From Rosa chinensis (lineage: Eukaryota; Streptophyta; Magnoliopsida; Rosales; Rosaceae), in the NCBI RefSeq assembly GCF_002994745.2, contig NC_037088.1, forward strand, positions 51,303,897 through 51,367,896: 64,000 nt of DNA. Reading direction: 5' to 3'. The notes under the pieces are model-generated. The model did not search any database and was not told where the DNA came from. It saw nothing but the letters and a program-made list of their open reading frames with translations. Position 1 is the stretch's first letter. Each line of letters begins with the position of its first letter. Both the position numbers and the translations under genes were made by a program. Shown in pieces: positions 37,461 to 48,911 of this stretch.

Positions 37461-40400
37461 CTATGTCATGGGTGATGAGTTTCGGAACTCCAACTTGGAG
37501 TCGTTACCACGTCTTGTGTACAAAGAGCTCACACCTGGAACTTCAGAATGTGAAGACACAAGTGCAGAAAGAGGCTGGAAGTTTGTATTTCCAACAAACC
37601 AATACAGAGCCCATTTCAAATTGCAGAGGGTGTACTTGAGAGCTTTGGTCCAATTCTCCTGCTTATTGAAGCTCTGAGTGATAGAATAGCTTTCCACCTT
37701 ATCATTCTCAATTCTGCAAAAGAAAAAAAGTGCACGAAATTACAGAGTATCAAGACAGAAGTCTGTGTGTCCCCGTGGACATTAACAATTATAGATGACA
37801 TCAAGAATGCAGTTAACTTGCAGAAGAAAACTAGTCAACCAATTTATGAAACTGAAAAAAGGAAAAGGGAGGGGAGGGGAGGAGGAGGAGGGGGAAGGGA
37901 ATTAATTATCTTCGCATATGCGAATACCACTATCATTTTCAAAAAGGAAAAGCAAAAGGAAACCAAGGAAACACAGCAAATGTTTAGAATAAGATACCAA
38001 ATAATCATATATACAGACTGCGAAACTTACTTGTAGGGCAATTTAAAACATTTTTCAGGTGGTATGTTGTTTTCTTGGTCCTTGGAATTTGCAAACTCAG
38101 CAAACTCCTTAAGGCATGTCAAGAACAGTGTCATTGCTTTGTCATAACGAGTGCTCCAAAACAAGTTCACTGGACCAAACCTAATAAATACTCCAATCAA
38201 TTAAAATCCAACAAAATGTAGAAAAATGATATTAAAAACAGGATAGCAAACCAAATCTAAATATCAATTCAGGTACACTTCTACGCGTAAAGAAGAAAGA
38301 GATATAAACATTGGTGACGAACTTATAACATCTAACCAAGCCACTCATAAAAATTTACCATACGGAATTTACATCTGAAATCAGAAAGATCATGGGAATA
38401 GACTACACTTACAATTCATAAGTATTGTTGTTGCTGTCCATAATCCGAGGGTAGCTACCCATAGGAAGTATTTTAATTCGATATCTAGAAGGTAAGGAAT
38501 TAAGGTCATTTCAATAAAATCACCAAGAAGTCAATTTCACAAGAGCTTAATAAACAAATTTGATGTGTCTCATGAAAAGGATACTGAAATTTTGGCCGGA
38601 AGTATTGACACATTGTATGGAGGAGAAGGCAGGCTTGACCCCAGGCAGCATTTATCTCATCCCATTCGACCTATTTATTCATAAACAGTAAACATCAATA
38701 TCCCTTCCCAGAACAATATAAGGGAAAATTCAATTCACTGGTCGTATGAAAATTCTCAAGGACAAGGAATGCATGCTTTGCTTTCTAACCGGAATTTTAG
38801 GAAGTCGTCCAAGCCGAAAATTGTTAATGGTTCCAAATTCTCCATCATGCCAGATAGGAAAGGCATCATTGAGCACATTAGTTCGTTTCAACAACTCTAA
38901 ATGTGCCTGCGAAACTTCAATCTTGGCCAAAATTGCATCTCTCTCTTCCTGTCAATCAAAAAGTTTCCATTTAGACACAGAAGGAGTATGCTAACAAGGC
39001 ACCAAGAATAAATGTTTTCCTCCAACTTCCTTGCACTTAGTTCGAAGAAAAGTTAAGTACAGATATCAACCATCCATAAAAACTCAATAAAAATATCCGA
39101 CTAGGGGTGCCAAATAAAAGTTGAATGTTTGCCAACTTCACTCACTTGGTCCATGAACATATCCATTCTACAATCGTAGTATCCATATCAAAGAAAACAA
39201 CGCACACAACTCTTATGATGACCATAGTACATAGGTTAGAAACCGATCCCGGGAGTAACAAAAACCACATTAGGAAGGCTATCATTGGTATAAAGTTCAA
39301 TGCAAACAAACTTTTAAAACCATATTACATTACCAAAAGACAATATGACAGAATCAACAAAAATTCAGAAACAAATATACTGGAGAATTGTACTTTCCAG
39401 ACAACTAAAGTGCAACTGCCAAAAAAGCAGACAAGCAATAGAGAAAATTATTGCACACACCTGATTTGAAATCAATTGAAACTGGAAAGTGTTGAACTCG
39501 TGCCAGTACCTGTTAAAAGTTAGGTTCAAGCAAAGTCACTAATCAAGTCTTTCAAAGGTCTTTATATATAAGTCAACCATAAGAGATGAATTTTGAAACA
39601 CAATGATGGACACTTGATATTCATCAGGAAACCTCAACCAACAGCATTAGGAAATGAAAATTACCGCTCCTCTAATTCCTTAAATCGCCCAGATTTTAAG
39701 TCAAGTTCCTTCAGTTCAGCATTAACTTCTGTATTCTGTTTCTCCATTTCTGCAATTGCTGCTTCGAGTTTTCTCTCTTCTTCCTCAATCTGAAAGAGAA
39801 TCCATAGAGGATCAGATAAAGTGTTGATCAAAAGTGAAAAACAGGAATGCTAGTAGAAAAACAGGACACACAGAGTGATTTATGCAGAAACTGCGTATTC
39901 CAAGTAAGCACCTTTAGCTTTTCCTTGAGAAAATCAGCCTCACTTAGAACTTCCCTTGTTTCACCCTCCAACCGTTTAAGACATGACTCGTATGCCGTAA
40001 TGTCTCTATTCACATCTTCCACCTCCTTGTCAAGTTTATCAGACAATACCTTCATGCATTCAAGGCATAAAGGTTGCTCAACCTGAAAATGTTAACAGAA
40101 AATACATATCATAACTGACAGTTCAAAAACAATTTCTGCCCATAGTATTACACAATCAAAGGAGACTAATAAATCACTTAAGACTTTTGCACTGTGATAC
40201 ATACTTGTGTTTGCGTGGTGGCAATTTCAAATGCCCGTTTCAGGAGAGTTATAGTTGAGTGAAACCCAGAATTGTTAGGTTGTAAAGGACCATTAGGACC
40301 TCCATCTGGTGACGGCAATTGGGCCCCACCGCCATCCACCGAGGACTCAGATTTATAAACAACCACAAAGGACTCATCCATTGCCTTCCCAGCCTGGCTT

Positions 40401-41198
40401 GCATTGCCTGCTCCAGCACGAGGACGAGGAGGGACTCCCTGTGCCTGAGGTCTTGGCGGTAACACAACAAACGAATTGTCCATCTTCGATGCCAGCACAC
40501 TGCTCGCCCCATGCATCGAAGAGCCCTGCATGCCTGCATGTGTTCATCACCAAACCAACTGATTAAAAAACACCGAAACAAACACATAACAGCATCAATC
40601 TTATTCAAATAGTTATTAGCTTTAACTTGTCGACATCCAGCCACCATCAAATCCTTAACTTGGTTGCCATTCTACCACCACTACATTCAAATAATGTGCC
40701 TATTTAGATTCAATCCAAGTTCCAACCCAGCTTTCATTCTAACTAAGCTTCCACAGAAAAAGGGTTGCAAACTAAATCAAACAAAATGCGTAAAAGGGTC
40801 TCGATCAAAACACATGAGCTAGCAATAAGAACTAACGTAGTAGCCCAATTTTTCGATCAAAAGCTTCAATTTTTCGATCAAAAGCTTAAGACTTTATGGT
40901 TTTTCTCATCCTGAAACCAAAATTCAGAACCCAAAACAGCAATACTTTAACTCAAACTCCATTTCAAATCTATAAAAATCTCCACCAATCAAGAAACCTG
41001 CAAAACCCAAAATGGGATTCAAGAATTCGAAGCAAGAACACAGACAGACATGCAGGACTAACCAGAACGAGAGAAATCGCTGAAGAACTTGTCGGCGTAG
41101 GAATCGGCGCCGACGATGCAAAGGTTGTGGCGGCAATTCTGGCAGACCCATCGGGGCACACTCGGATCCACCGGAAAGCTCCGACCCTTTTCACCCAT
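37461..41198 (-). CDS. ATG6: Autophagy protein ATG6 / Beclin 1 (VPS30), 509 aa
   Basis: Exons: 41198-41063, 40533-40205, 40082-39912, 39789-39665, 39509-39461, 38948-38790, 38670-38585, 38484-38413, 38180-38031, 37713-37461. The N terminus has paired cysteines ([11 protein letters not shown]), then DNSFVVLP and [12 protein letters not shown] coiled coil runs from [20 protein letters not shown] through [15 protein letters not shown] to [12 protein letters not shown]. The membrane-binding BARA domain follows ([79 protein letters not shown]). ATG6 is a core subunit of the class III PI3-kinase complexes with VPS34 and VPS15, needed for autophagosome formation and vacuolar sorting; in Arabidopsis also for pollen germination. 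Arabidopsis ATG6 is about 517 aa. The downstream ATG at 41198 was preferred over an in-frame one at 41240 because homologues start shortly before WVCQNC. Confidence 0.95.
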
Positions 41199-41199
41199 C

Positions 41200-41806
41200 T
41201 TGGGTCTGTTTTGAACTGTGGAATTGGTATTGAGAGACAAAAGTTTCTAGTTTGGTGAAGGAACACAGGAGACTTTGTGTTCTGGGCTGGACGCTCAACC
41301 AAGGACACAACCCCAGTCGGGTTTTGTTTTTGTTCTTTCGTTTGATAAAGCAAACACCCAGTTGGGTTTTGTTTGTTTGCTTCCGAGAGGTTGAAATCTC
41401 CCTTTTGTAGATTTTTACTGTTTCCTCCCTTTCTCTGTCAATTACTATTTAACGGTTATATTCGATGACATATTTACCCTCACACCACCCGACTGCTTGG
41501 CGCCGCCTCTTACTTCGGCCCGAGCCACCCCGCTGCCGATAACAATAGTCATTCGCTGCCGATTACTTACGGTTGTGCCACCCGCTCTTATAGGATATGA
41601 TTTAGGGGTGTTCGGTTATTTGACTACATAGTTACTTTATAAGTGTTGGACCAAATAATGATATAATCTCATTTATGGGAAATTGTTGAAGAAACATAAC
41701 TAGAATATGGTTGAAGTCAAAGTAGCTTATTCGATTGGTAGGTTTATTTTCTTAAATGGTGTATTGAATCAGATATGTCTGTCATTTCTACCTTATTGAT
41801 ATACTT
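41200..41806. other. Spacer upstream of ATG6
   Basis: It holds the ATG6 leader/promoter. GGGGTGTTCGGTTATTTG at ~41606 resembles a MITE end, but I found no partner. Confidence 0.4.
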
Positions 41807-41809
41807 TCA

Positions 41810-42128
41810 TGACACGTTTACTTATTTGAATAGAAAATAATTATGAATCGGAGACAAATGGAATGAGAGAAGAAAAGAATCGGTATTGATTCCGAATGAG
41901 TTGATTCCTAAACCCATCTCTCCCCTTCGTAAACAAATTCCCGAGTATTCAGGAATCGATTCCTTATAAGGAGGTGAGACCTACACCCATTCTGATTCCT
42001 TCATGTGTTAGTAAACGCATGAATACTTTTACCCGGAATCATTCATATTCCTCTGTGTGTTAGTAAACATATGAATAGTTTTACCCGGTAATCATTCCCT
42101 CCCATTTCAAGTAAGTGTAAACGTGCCC
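41810..42128. mobile_element. Short inverted-repeat transposon (MITE), 319 bp
   Basis: Left CACGTTTACTTATTTGAA and right TTTCAAGTAAGTGTAAACGTG are imperfect inverted repeats, flanked by TCA on both sides (41807-41809, 42129-42131). Two direct copies of a ~45-bp unit (GTGTTAGTAAACRYATGAAT then TTTTACCCGG) lie near the right end. The superfamily is uncertain. Confidence 0.6.
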
Positions 42129-42309
42129 TCATTTTCAATATACATCTATATCTATAATCTATAATAACAATAATAATATTATTATTAAGAGAAGAGATTG
42201 TTAGCTAAAATTTAAAATTTTGACAAAAATAATCCTCGAAAATTATTAAGCTTTAAAAATTAATTAAAAAACAAGAACAATTAATTATGACATTTATAAT
42301 ATATATATA

Positions 42310-42420
42310 TATATATATATTTTTTGCTACAACTAGTATTTCGTGAGTCGAACTCACAACCTCCCACTTACGAAGGAGAGATTATGCCACTAGACCAAAT
42401 GGTACTGGGCTTATAAAATA
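42310..42420 (-). mobile_element. tRNA-derived SINE copy
   Basis: On the minus strand box A TGGTCTAGTGG (42387-42397) is followed about 30 bp later by box B GAGTTCGACTC (42345-42355), a pol III promoter as in tRNA genes but with no tRNA fold. An A-rich/(AT)n tail lies beyond 42325. Fragments of the same family are at 10140-10330. Confidence 0.65.
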
Positions 42421-43071
42421 CTAGCATGTGCCCACACTCTATGTGTTTGGGTGTTTTTTTTTTTTGGTAAGGAAGGGGGTAGTTTCTTAACCAAAGCAGT
42501 TTTTTACAATGATAACTATTATTTATTTTATTTTAAGGAATTTATTTTCTTTTTATTTTTTAAAATTGACATTATGGTTCTTGTTGATTATTTCACTTTC
42601 TAAAGTGTTTTAATATTAGAGGGTTATATTCTTCAAATTTTTCAGTTTTGAAGAGTAAGCTTTCTTCTCTTAATAATAGTATAGGTATATTGATTAAAAA
42701 AATAAAAAAACCCAACCCACTTTTCTCGACCATTATCTCTTCTTTGTAACAATTGTTTTTTTTTTTTAGAAAAACAAAAATACTTACACATGCTCTGCAT
42801 GTGTGGAGAAAGACTAATTTCATTTAAAAACAGTATGTGTGAAATGTTTAGTAACACGAAAGTTAACAACATTTTTCTTCTTTTTTTTCTCTCAGGAGAA
42901 ACAACATGTTTCCATATGATATTTTGCACCTATTACTTTACATTATCATTAGTATTTACCCGAAATGATATTTTGCAATAAAGAAATAACAGAGGGACGA
43001 AACCGTATTTACATCGACAAAGCCTTTGTCACAAAGGATTCGACCCGGAATTTAATCCATAACGAGCAAAC

Positions 43072-43079
43072 TATATAAA
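43072..43079 (+). promoter_or_regulatory. Probable TATA box of the SDE2-like gene
   Basis: TATATAAA lies about 120 bp upstream of the start codon. A telo-box-like AAACCCTA lies in the leader near 43169, an element common in promoters of growth-related plant genes. Confidence 0.45.
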
Positions 43080-43198
43080 CCCACCCGATAAACCATATAA
43101 ACAGCAACTGCGACTTTTTCCCCGAATATACAATCCAAAATCCCCAAATCAAATCTGGTTCTCTCTCAAACCCTAGCAAAGTTCTCCGATCTTCACCA

Positions 43199-45376
43199 AT
43201 GGCGGACACCACCGCGAACCCAACCACATACAATCTCTTCGTAAACCTCTTGGAAGGCAAAACCCTAAACCTAAAATTCACGACCCCCAATGTCTCCGCC
43301 GCCTCCATCAAGCACCGCCTCTACGAAATCACCAAAATACCCCTCCGCCACCAGCGCCTCCTCACCGGGACGCGCCACCTCGGCGACGACGACGACTCCG
43401 TGCTCTCCTGCACCGACGCGGCGCACCACTTCCCGACGGTCCACCTGCTGCTGAGGCTCGTCGGGGGAAAGGGCGGGTTCGGGTCGCTCCTCCGTGGCGC
43501 GGCCTCGAAGGCGGGGCAGAAGAAGACGAGCAACTTCGACGCGTGTCGGGATATGAGTGGGCGGAGGCTGAGGCATGTGAATGCGGAGAATAGGCTGCAG
43601 GAGTGGAGGGCGTTGGAGGAGCAGAGGAAGATGGAGAAGAAGGGGGAGCAGTTTCTGAAGGGCCTGGCGAAGAAGGGCAAGAAGGGAACTGGGGACGCCG
43701 CCACGGAGAAGTATGTGAAGAAGTATAGGGAGGAGTCGGCCAGGTGCGTTTCCGAGGTGTTGGATTCGGTGAAGGAGGCCATGAGTGGGAAGAGGAAGGG
43801 TAAGGCCGTGGTGAAGAATGCCCAGCCCAAGTCGAAAAGGATCAAAATTTGGTAAGCTTTTATTTCGTGTTGATTTATGTGCATTTTGTGGTATGTAAAT
43901 TAGTGATAGGAAGTTGGTTCTGTCAGGATAGTTATTTGTTGCTTAATGATATGTATGATAGGAAGTGTATAAAGTAGAGTTAACTAATGTGATGGGGAAG
44001 TGAATGTTATCTAGGGATATAAACTTTGAACTTAAGTGGCTAGTTATTGTGGTCTAGGTATATATGGTTGAGTAAAGATAAGTTCTTTGCTTTTTCAGTT
44101 TTGTTTGATTTGTGATACTGATGAGGAATATGAAGGTTGAAGAAAACGAATGGAACTATTAGGTTTATGCATGAAAGTTTAAACTTAACTTGGTTAAGTG
44201 AGAGGGTTATTTTAGGTTTAGAGTAATGCAGGTGGCAGTTTCAAATCTTGAACAACGGAGAACCTCTGTTGTAGAAATATTAAATTCCTTTGATTTCTAT
44301 AACATTCTGGCAACTCTGGAATCTCTGTGAATTAAGTTTGTTGGTATTGATATCTGAATTTTGTTTCTTTTGGCTTTTGTCAGGATGGGAAGAAATGATA
44401 GTGATACAGAGGAAGATGACAGTGATAATGAGATGGAGAAATCAACCATATCAAATAATGGGAATAGCTCAGATTTGAATAAGGAAGCTGAGGGCAGTTT
44501 GGATTCAGTGACTGGTGGGAAACAAGATGGTGAGACCTCAGGTAGAGGCGCATGTGAGAGTGGCTCTGAGGAAGAGAAAGAGATGGTTGTTCATACTGTT
44601 CAAGAATCTTTGCATACTGAGAAAAATGGCATGGTTGAACCAGTGATTCAGGATGAGAAGATAGCTATACCTTGTTCAGCTCCTGATGCTGTTCTGGGAG
44701 TTGAAGCAATGCTAGATGAAAAGATGGATTCCAATGGAACTGAGATGGGAATTGTGGAAGAATTAATTAGTCAACCTCAGAAGATTCCCAAGTCAGGTGA
44801 TGGGCAGGGAATTGAAAGTACATTGATTGTATCCGAAGCCAATGGTTCTTCAGAGTCCAGTCCAGTTGAGAACACTGAAAAGATGGAGAAGCCGCTAAAT
44901 TTTGATGAGTTCAGTTCAGCAGCAGAAATGGAGGTATGCTTGTTGAAACTACTTTATCATGTCATTTTTAGGGTGATTTAGTCCATTTGCATGCTTCCTC
45001 TGGATCAAATCCCTATTGAGCAGTATTTACTTGTTTAGTCCACCTCGAACACAAATCAGATTATCTGCTTAGTTGAAAGCAAAATAAAATCCCGGATGCT
45101 TTTTATATACCTGTCTATAGCTTTTGTCATCACAGCTTTCACCATCATTTCATCTGTTGTGCTTGTACTGCTATCACTTGAAATCTTCAATAAGCATTTT
45201 TAACTCATTTTGGACCCTCATTGTGGCAGGTTCTTGGCGCGGAAAAGTTGAAGTTGGAATTGCAAGCTCGTGGGTTAAAATGTGGGGGTACTTTGCGAGA
45301 GCGTGCTGCCAGGCTTTTTATGCTTAAATCTACCCCTATAGAGAAGATTCCAAAGAAGCTGCTGGCAAAGAAATGA
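43199..45376 (+). CDS. SDE2: SDE2-like protein: ubiquitin-like fold, Gly-Gly processing site, C-terminal SAP domain, 449 aa
   Basis: Exons: 43199-43851, 44384-44933, 45230-45376. Residues ~10-88 form a ubiquitin-like domain (YNLFVNLLEGKTLNLKF, IKHRLYEITKIP, HFPTVHLLLRL). It ends in GG (89-90) followed directly by KGGFGSLLRG, the hallmark of Sde2 proteins, which are cleaved after GG to expose an N-terminal Lys. The Sde2 core follows (CRDMSGRRLRHVNAE, LQEWRALEEQ), then an acidic middle region and a C-terminal SAP-type helix pair (AEKLKLELQARGLKCGGTL, RERAARLFMLK). Family knowledge: fission-yeast Sde2 helps splice particular introns, and human SDE2 acts in replication-stress response and genome stability. 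A plant role is inferred. Confidence 0.9.
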
Positions 45377-45834
45377 GGACGTGGTGTGCTTCATTCAACC
45401 CTTTTATAAGGTTACTTCATATAGCAAGTTTCTCCTTCAATGTATGAATAGTGGCTGAAGTGTGTAACTGTGTATATTTGAATCTATAAGGTTCCCAGTT
45501 GTTGACTATGTACTACTTTTGTGTGCCTTTGACAATTTGACTGAAGCAACAATATGATGCAATCTTCATTTTTGTACTTTAATGTGACATCAGCGGTGAC
45601 GTAAGCTATTTTATTATATTATATTCTATTTTATTGTTTTAACATTTATGCTCCAGGAAAACTGAAAATGAATGAAGTGGACATGTTTACAAAGTATAAG
45701 CCTAAGCCTACCTCAGTATAAACACATAAACCCAAAATTGAGTGAACGGTCTTGTAAAGCTTGGACTCACAAAATTTTAACCATTATATACAGTAAAGAG
45801 GGAATAACTACAGGAAATAAGATAATAAAAGACA
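45377..45834. other. Convergent 3' ends of SDE2 and the ATL gene
   Basis: AT-rich 3'-UTR sequence; nothing else recognised. Confidence 0.5.
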
Positions 45835-47911
45835 TCAGACCCCATCTGAGTTGACGTGAGCTGGGGAGGGGGAGTTTCGACAAACTGGACATGTACTGTT
45901 CAATCGCAGCCACTCATCAACACATTCAGCATGGAAGCAGTGTTTACACTCTGGGATGCATCTTACTGTGTCTTTGGTGAGATACTCTGATAAGCATATA
46001 GTGCAAGTGGTGTCGTTGGGTCCTGGAAGCCGCCGGCTCTCACCAAGAACTAGCTTTTGATAGGATTCAATGGTGGTCTGATCCAGACCATTCATTACTA
46101 TTGTGGATTGTTGTTCGGGTTCTGCTGCAACTGCAGTGGGGTTCCGCTGTGCAGTGCGACCAGGACTGATCCCACTCCTGTCCTTGATGCATGCAAAGCA
46201 AGCGATCCCAATCGCCATTGTGAGGGCTGGTACCGCGATGGAGACACAAATAATCCTGAAAACTTGGAAACCGTCGCCTGATCTGCCTGGAATTTGAAGC
46301 CATTAGTGCCGGAAACAACCACTTTGTTCTGCAGATATGTAGGATCACAGTCCACTGACTGGTGCACATAGTTTCAATTTATCGAATGTAGAATGAGATA
46401 GTATGTAGACAAAGGGGGAGAATAGGGGAAGAGTCCATGGCTTTTGAGTTTAGCTAGATCAAGGCAAACGCCATAGAATTCGAGGTAGAAAACCACTCAT
46501 ATTATTTAGTACTGTTGAAAAATGCAAGAGAAAGTAACAATATTATAGTTTTGCTTTTTGCTTTTCCCTTCCCTTTTTTTCCCATCATTACTAGTTTATC
46601 TGTTCTTCATCTTCTTCATCTATTCTCCATTTAAAAAACAAAAAAGTACTGAAAAAAGATTACAGTGGAGTAATTATTGAATTTTGATCTCTGGTCGCTT
46701 CCCCGGCAAGAAATGTAGTGGAAATTTTTTAATAGGATAAGAGGGAAAGCGTGTTTAAGCCATATTGTAAGGGAGAATGAACTTCTTCAAATCATGTCGG
46801 CTGCATATAGTTGACATGGTTTTCATTTGTCAATGGTTTTGCTAATTAATCTAATGCAATACCGTATACCTTAACAATACCATATTTTATAAGCTTTTAT
46901 ACTCTAAAAGCCATTACATTGAACCAGAACAGCTACACAGATTCATATGTCATCTATGTTATAATTTTTAGGGTTTTGATCTGTGAAGAAACAGTCATTT
47001 TATAAGCCTTACCCCCAAGGAATATCTTGACATAGTCTATAACTTCAATTCTCACAAATTCTTGGTCAAAAACTGATGTGGTAGGTGACACGACGATAGT
47101 TGACCGACTAAGATGTAAACAAATGAAACACTACTGCATCAATTGGGATCCAAAAATTCGATGGAAAATTGTAGGAGGGCAAGTATTTGAATTAGAAAAC
47201 TGGGAAATGATGATCAAAGAAACAAGTAGTACCTTTAGAATTGTAGAAGCAACCAAGTACTTGGCTAGTGTTGGTCTCAAAGCCACAAATGCCACCTTCA
47301 CCTTCACAAGGAGTACAACCAGGCTCATACCATGTCAAACTAAGGTCTGAATCAAAGTCGGTTGAGAATCCATCCTCAGACTCAACTATCCCAGAAACCG
47401 GAACTGGCATTGTAGCGATGATCTTGCACACCTTAGACATTGAATTTGCGAGGCTGATGGAAGGGGTTGCCAAGACTGAGGTTGTGGAGTTACTGAGGCA
47501 ATCAATGGGGGTGAACTTTGACTCTGTGAATGAAGCAGGGCAACTGAGGAAGGTGTAGTTCTGATAAAAAGCAGCAACAAAAGGAGAGCCTGAAAGGTTG
47601 AGGCTTAGAAGCCTTTTGGGAAGGCAACTACTAGGGTCATAGAGTTGAATCTCTTGTGTGACATAATCGATTGCTCGGACAAAAAATTCTCCAGAGTTTG
47701 GAAGTCTCAGGACTGTTATGCCCTGTGTATTGCAGGTTAGGTCGAAACCTGGGTAAGAACAGTTTTTGGGTTGATAGCCTTGTAGCCCGAAAGGGAACCG
47801 GATAGGAAAGCCGGTGTTGCCACACATGGAGGCTGGACAGTCGTCTAGTTCTAGTGCATAGAAATGAGGAAATAGGAAGAGAAGGAGAAAGAGGATATCT
47901 GAGATGTCCAT
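45835..47911 (-). CDS. ATL21-like: RING-H2 E3 ubiquitin ligase, ATL20/ATL21 type with GUB_WAK domain, 376 aa
   Basis: Two exons, 47911-47233 and 46286-45835, split by a 946-bp intron. A signal peptide (MDISDILFLLLFLFPHFYA) is followed by a cysteine-rich GUB_WAK galacturonan-binding region (CPASMCGNTGFPIRFPFG, DLTCNTQG) and a C-terminal WAK-like cysteine cluster (WYEPGCTPCEGEGGICGFE). A membrane helix at ~234-256 is followed by a RING-H2 finger (~321-362: CTIC, ECKHCFHAEC, CPVC). This is the layout of ATL20/21/22 proteins: an extracellular wall-binding part, one transmembrane helix and a cytosolic E3 ligase. The in-frame upstream ATG at 47966 was rejected because the internal Met gives the proper signal peptide. 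The substrate is unknown. Confidence 0.9.
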
Positions 47912-48911
47912 TTTGTTTCGAAGTACCTCTAACCAGAATGGTAAGGTATATAGTGCATACGTACACATATATAAAATATATAATATGTGTAGCTGGTTTG
48001 TATGAGATGAGAAGTTGATTAAAGTAATGAAAAATTGTGAAAGTCAAAAGTTTGTAGTGTAATGCTTGCTCAAGCCCACAGAAGAGCAATCACTAATATA
48101 TGGTAATGATTACTTATTATCATGATAATTTGCTTTGTAAGATTTACCAATTAGAATATGTTTTGGAGGGCAAAGGTCAGAGTATACATGTGGTATTGGT
48201 TGCACTTGTTTATGTCAAATTGAAAGCGAGACTACTTCATAGATTTGGGCAGACATTTTAGATCTACAACTAAACCCACTTCTATTCTCAAGGCTTGTTC
48301 ATCTACAATGGGAAGTGCATAATAAAATTAGGTAAGTCTTTTGAGGGAGTATTCATTACCAGAACTGTTCATCATCTACCCAAAAATAACTGTTGGAATC
48401 TGCACCAGTAAACGACAGTTTCGGAATCCTCGCCTGTACATGAGTAAATTAGTAATGGCCAACTGTTGCTCAAAACTGATGTTAAGTTATTATTCTTAAG
48501 TTACTGAGAATCCAAGCATACAAACTTAAAGAGGCTTGTTCATCAGCTGTGAAAGTTCGATCACACAAAATTTTTTATTCCGAGATGATTCTGCAGCTAT
48601 TCATGTATACTTGTGTTATGCACCATTTGCTAATTTCATGCATGTAGAGACATGTAGTTGATGTGACCATGCGCAGCAGCTACTGATGTATTTATAATTT
48701 CGACTGGGAAGAACAAACTATCTGAGTCTGTAATATCGTTATCCCCTTTAAAGGGAGCAATAGTAAAACTGTAAAACTAGTAACTGACTTGATGCGTATA
48801 TACCCCATAAGGGTTATACTTTTACTTCTCTAAAAAATTTCTGTCTATCGATCAGATTATCGAAAGGCATCTAAATTTCCTTTTGGCTAAGATTAGTCGA
48901 CTAGTGGGACT
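47912..48911. other. Spacer between the ATL and F-box genes
   Basis: No gene recognised. Confidence 0.5.

Noticed and set aside
41606..41640. GGGGTGTTCGGTTATTTG as a Tourist-type MITE end
   Set aside because: No inverted partner or target duplication found nearby.
42345..42397. tRNA gene
   Set aside because: Pol III boxes are present, but there is no acceptor stem or anticodon arm pairing; a SINE fits better.
43321..43884. Minus-strand ORF of 187 codons opposite SDE2 exon 1
   Set aside because: Antisense shadow of a GC-rich coding exon.
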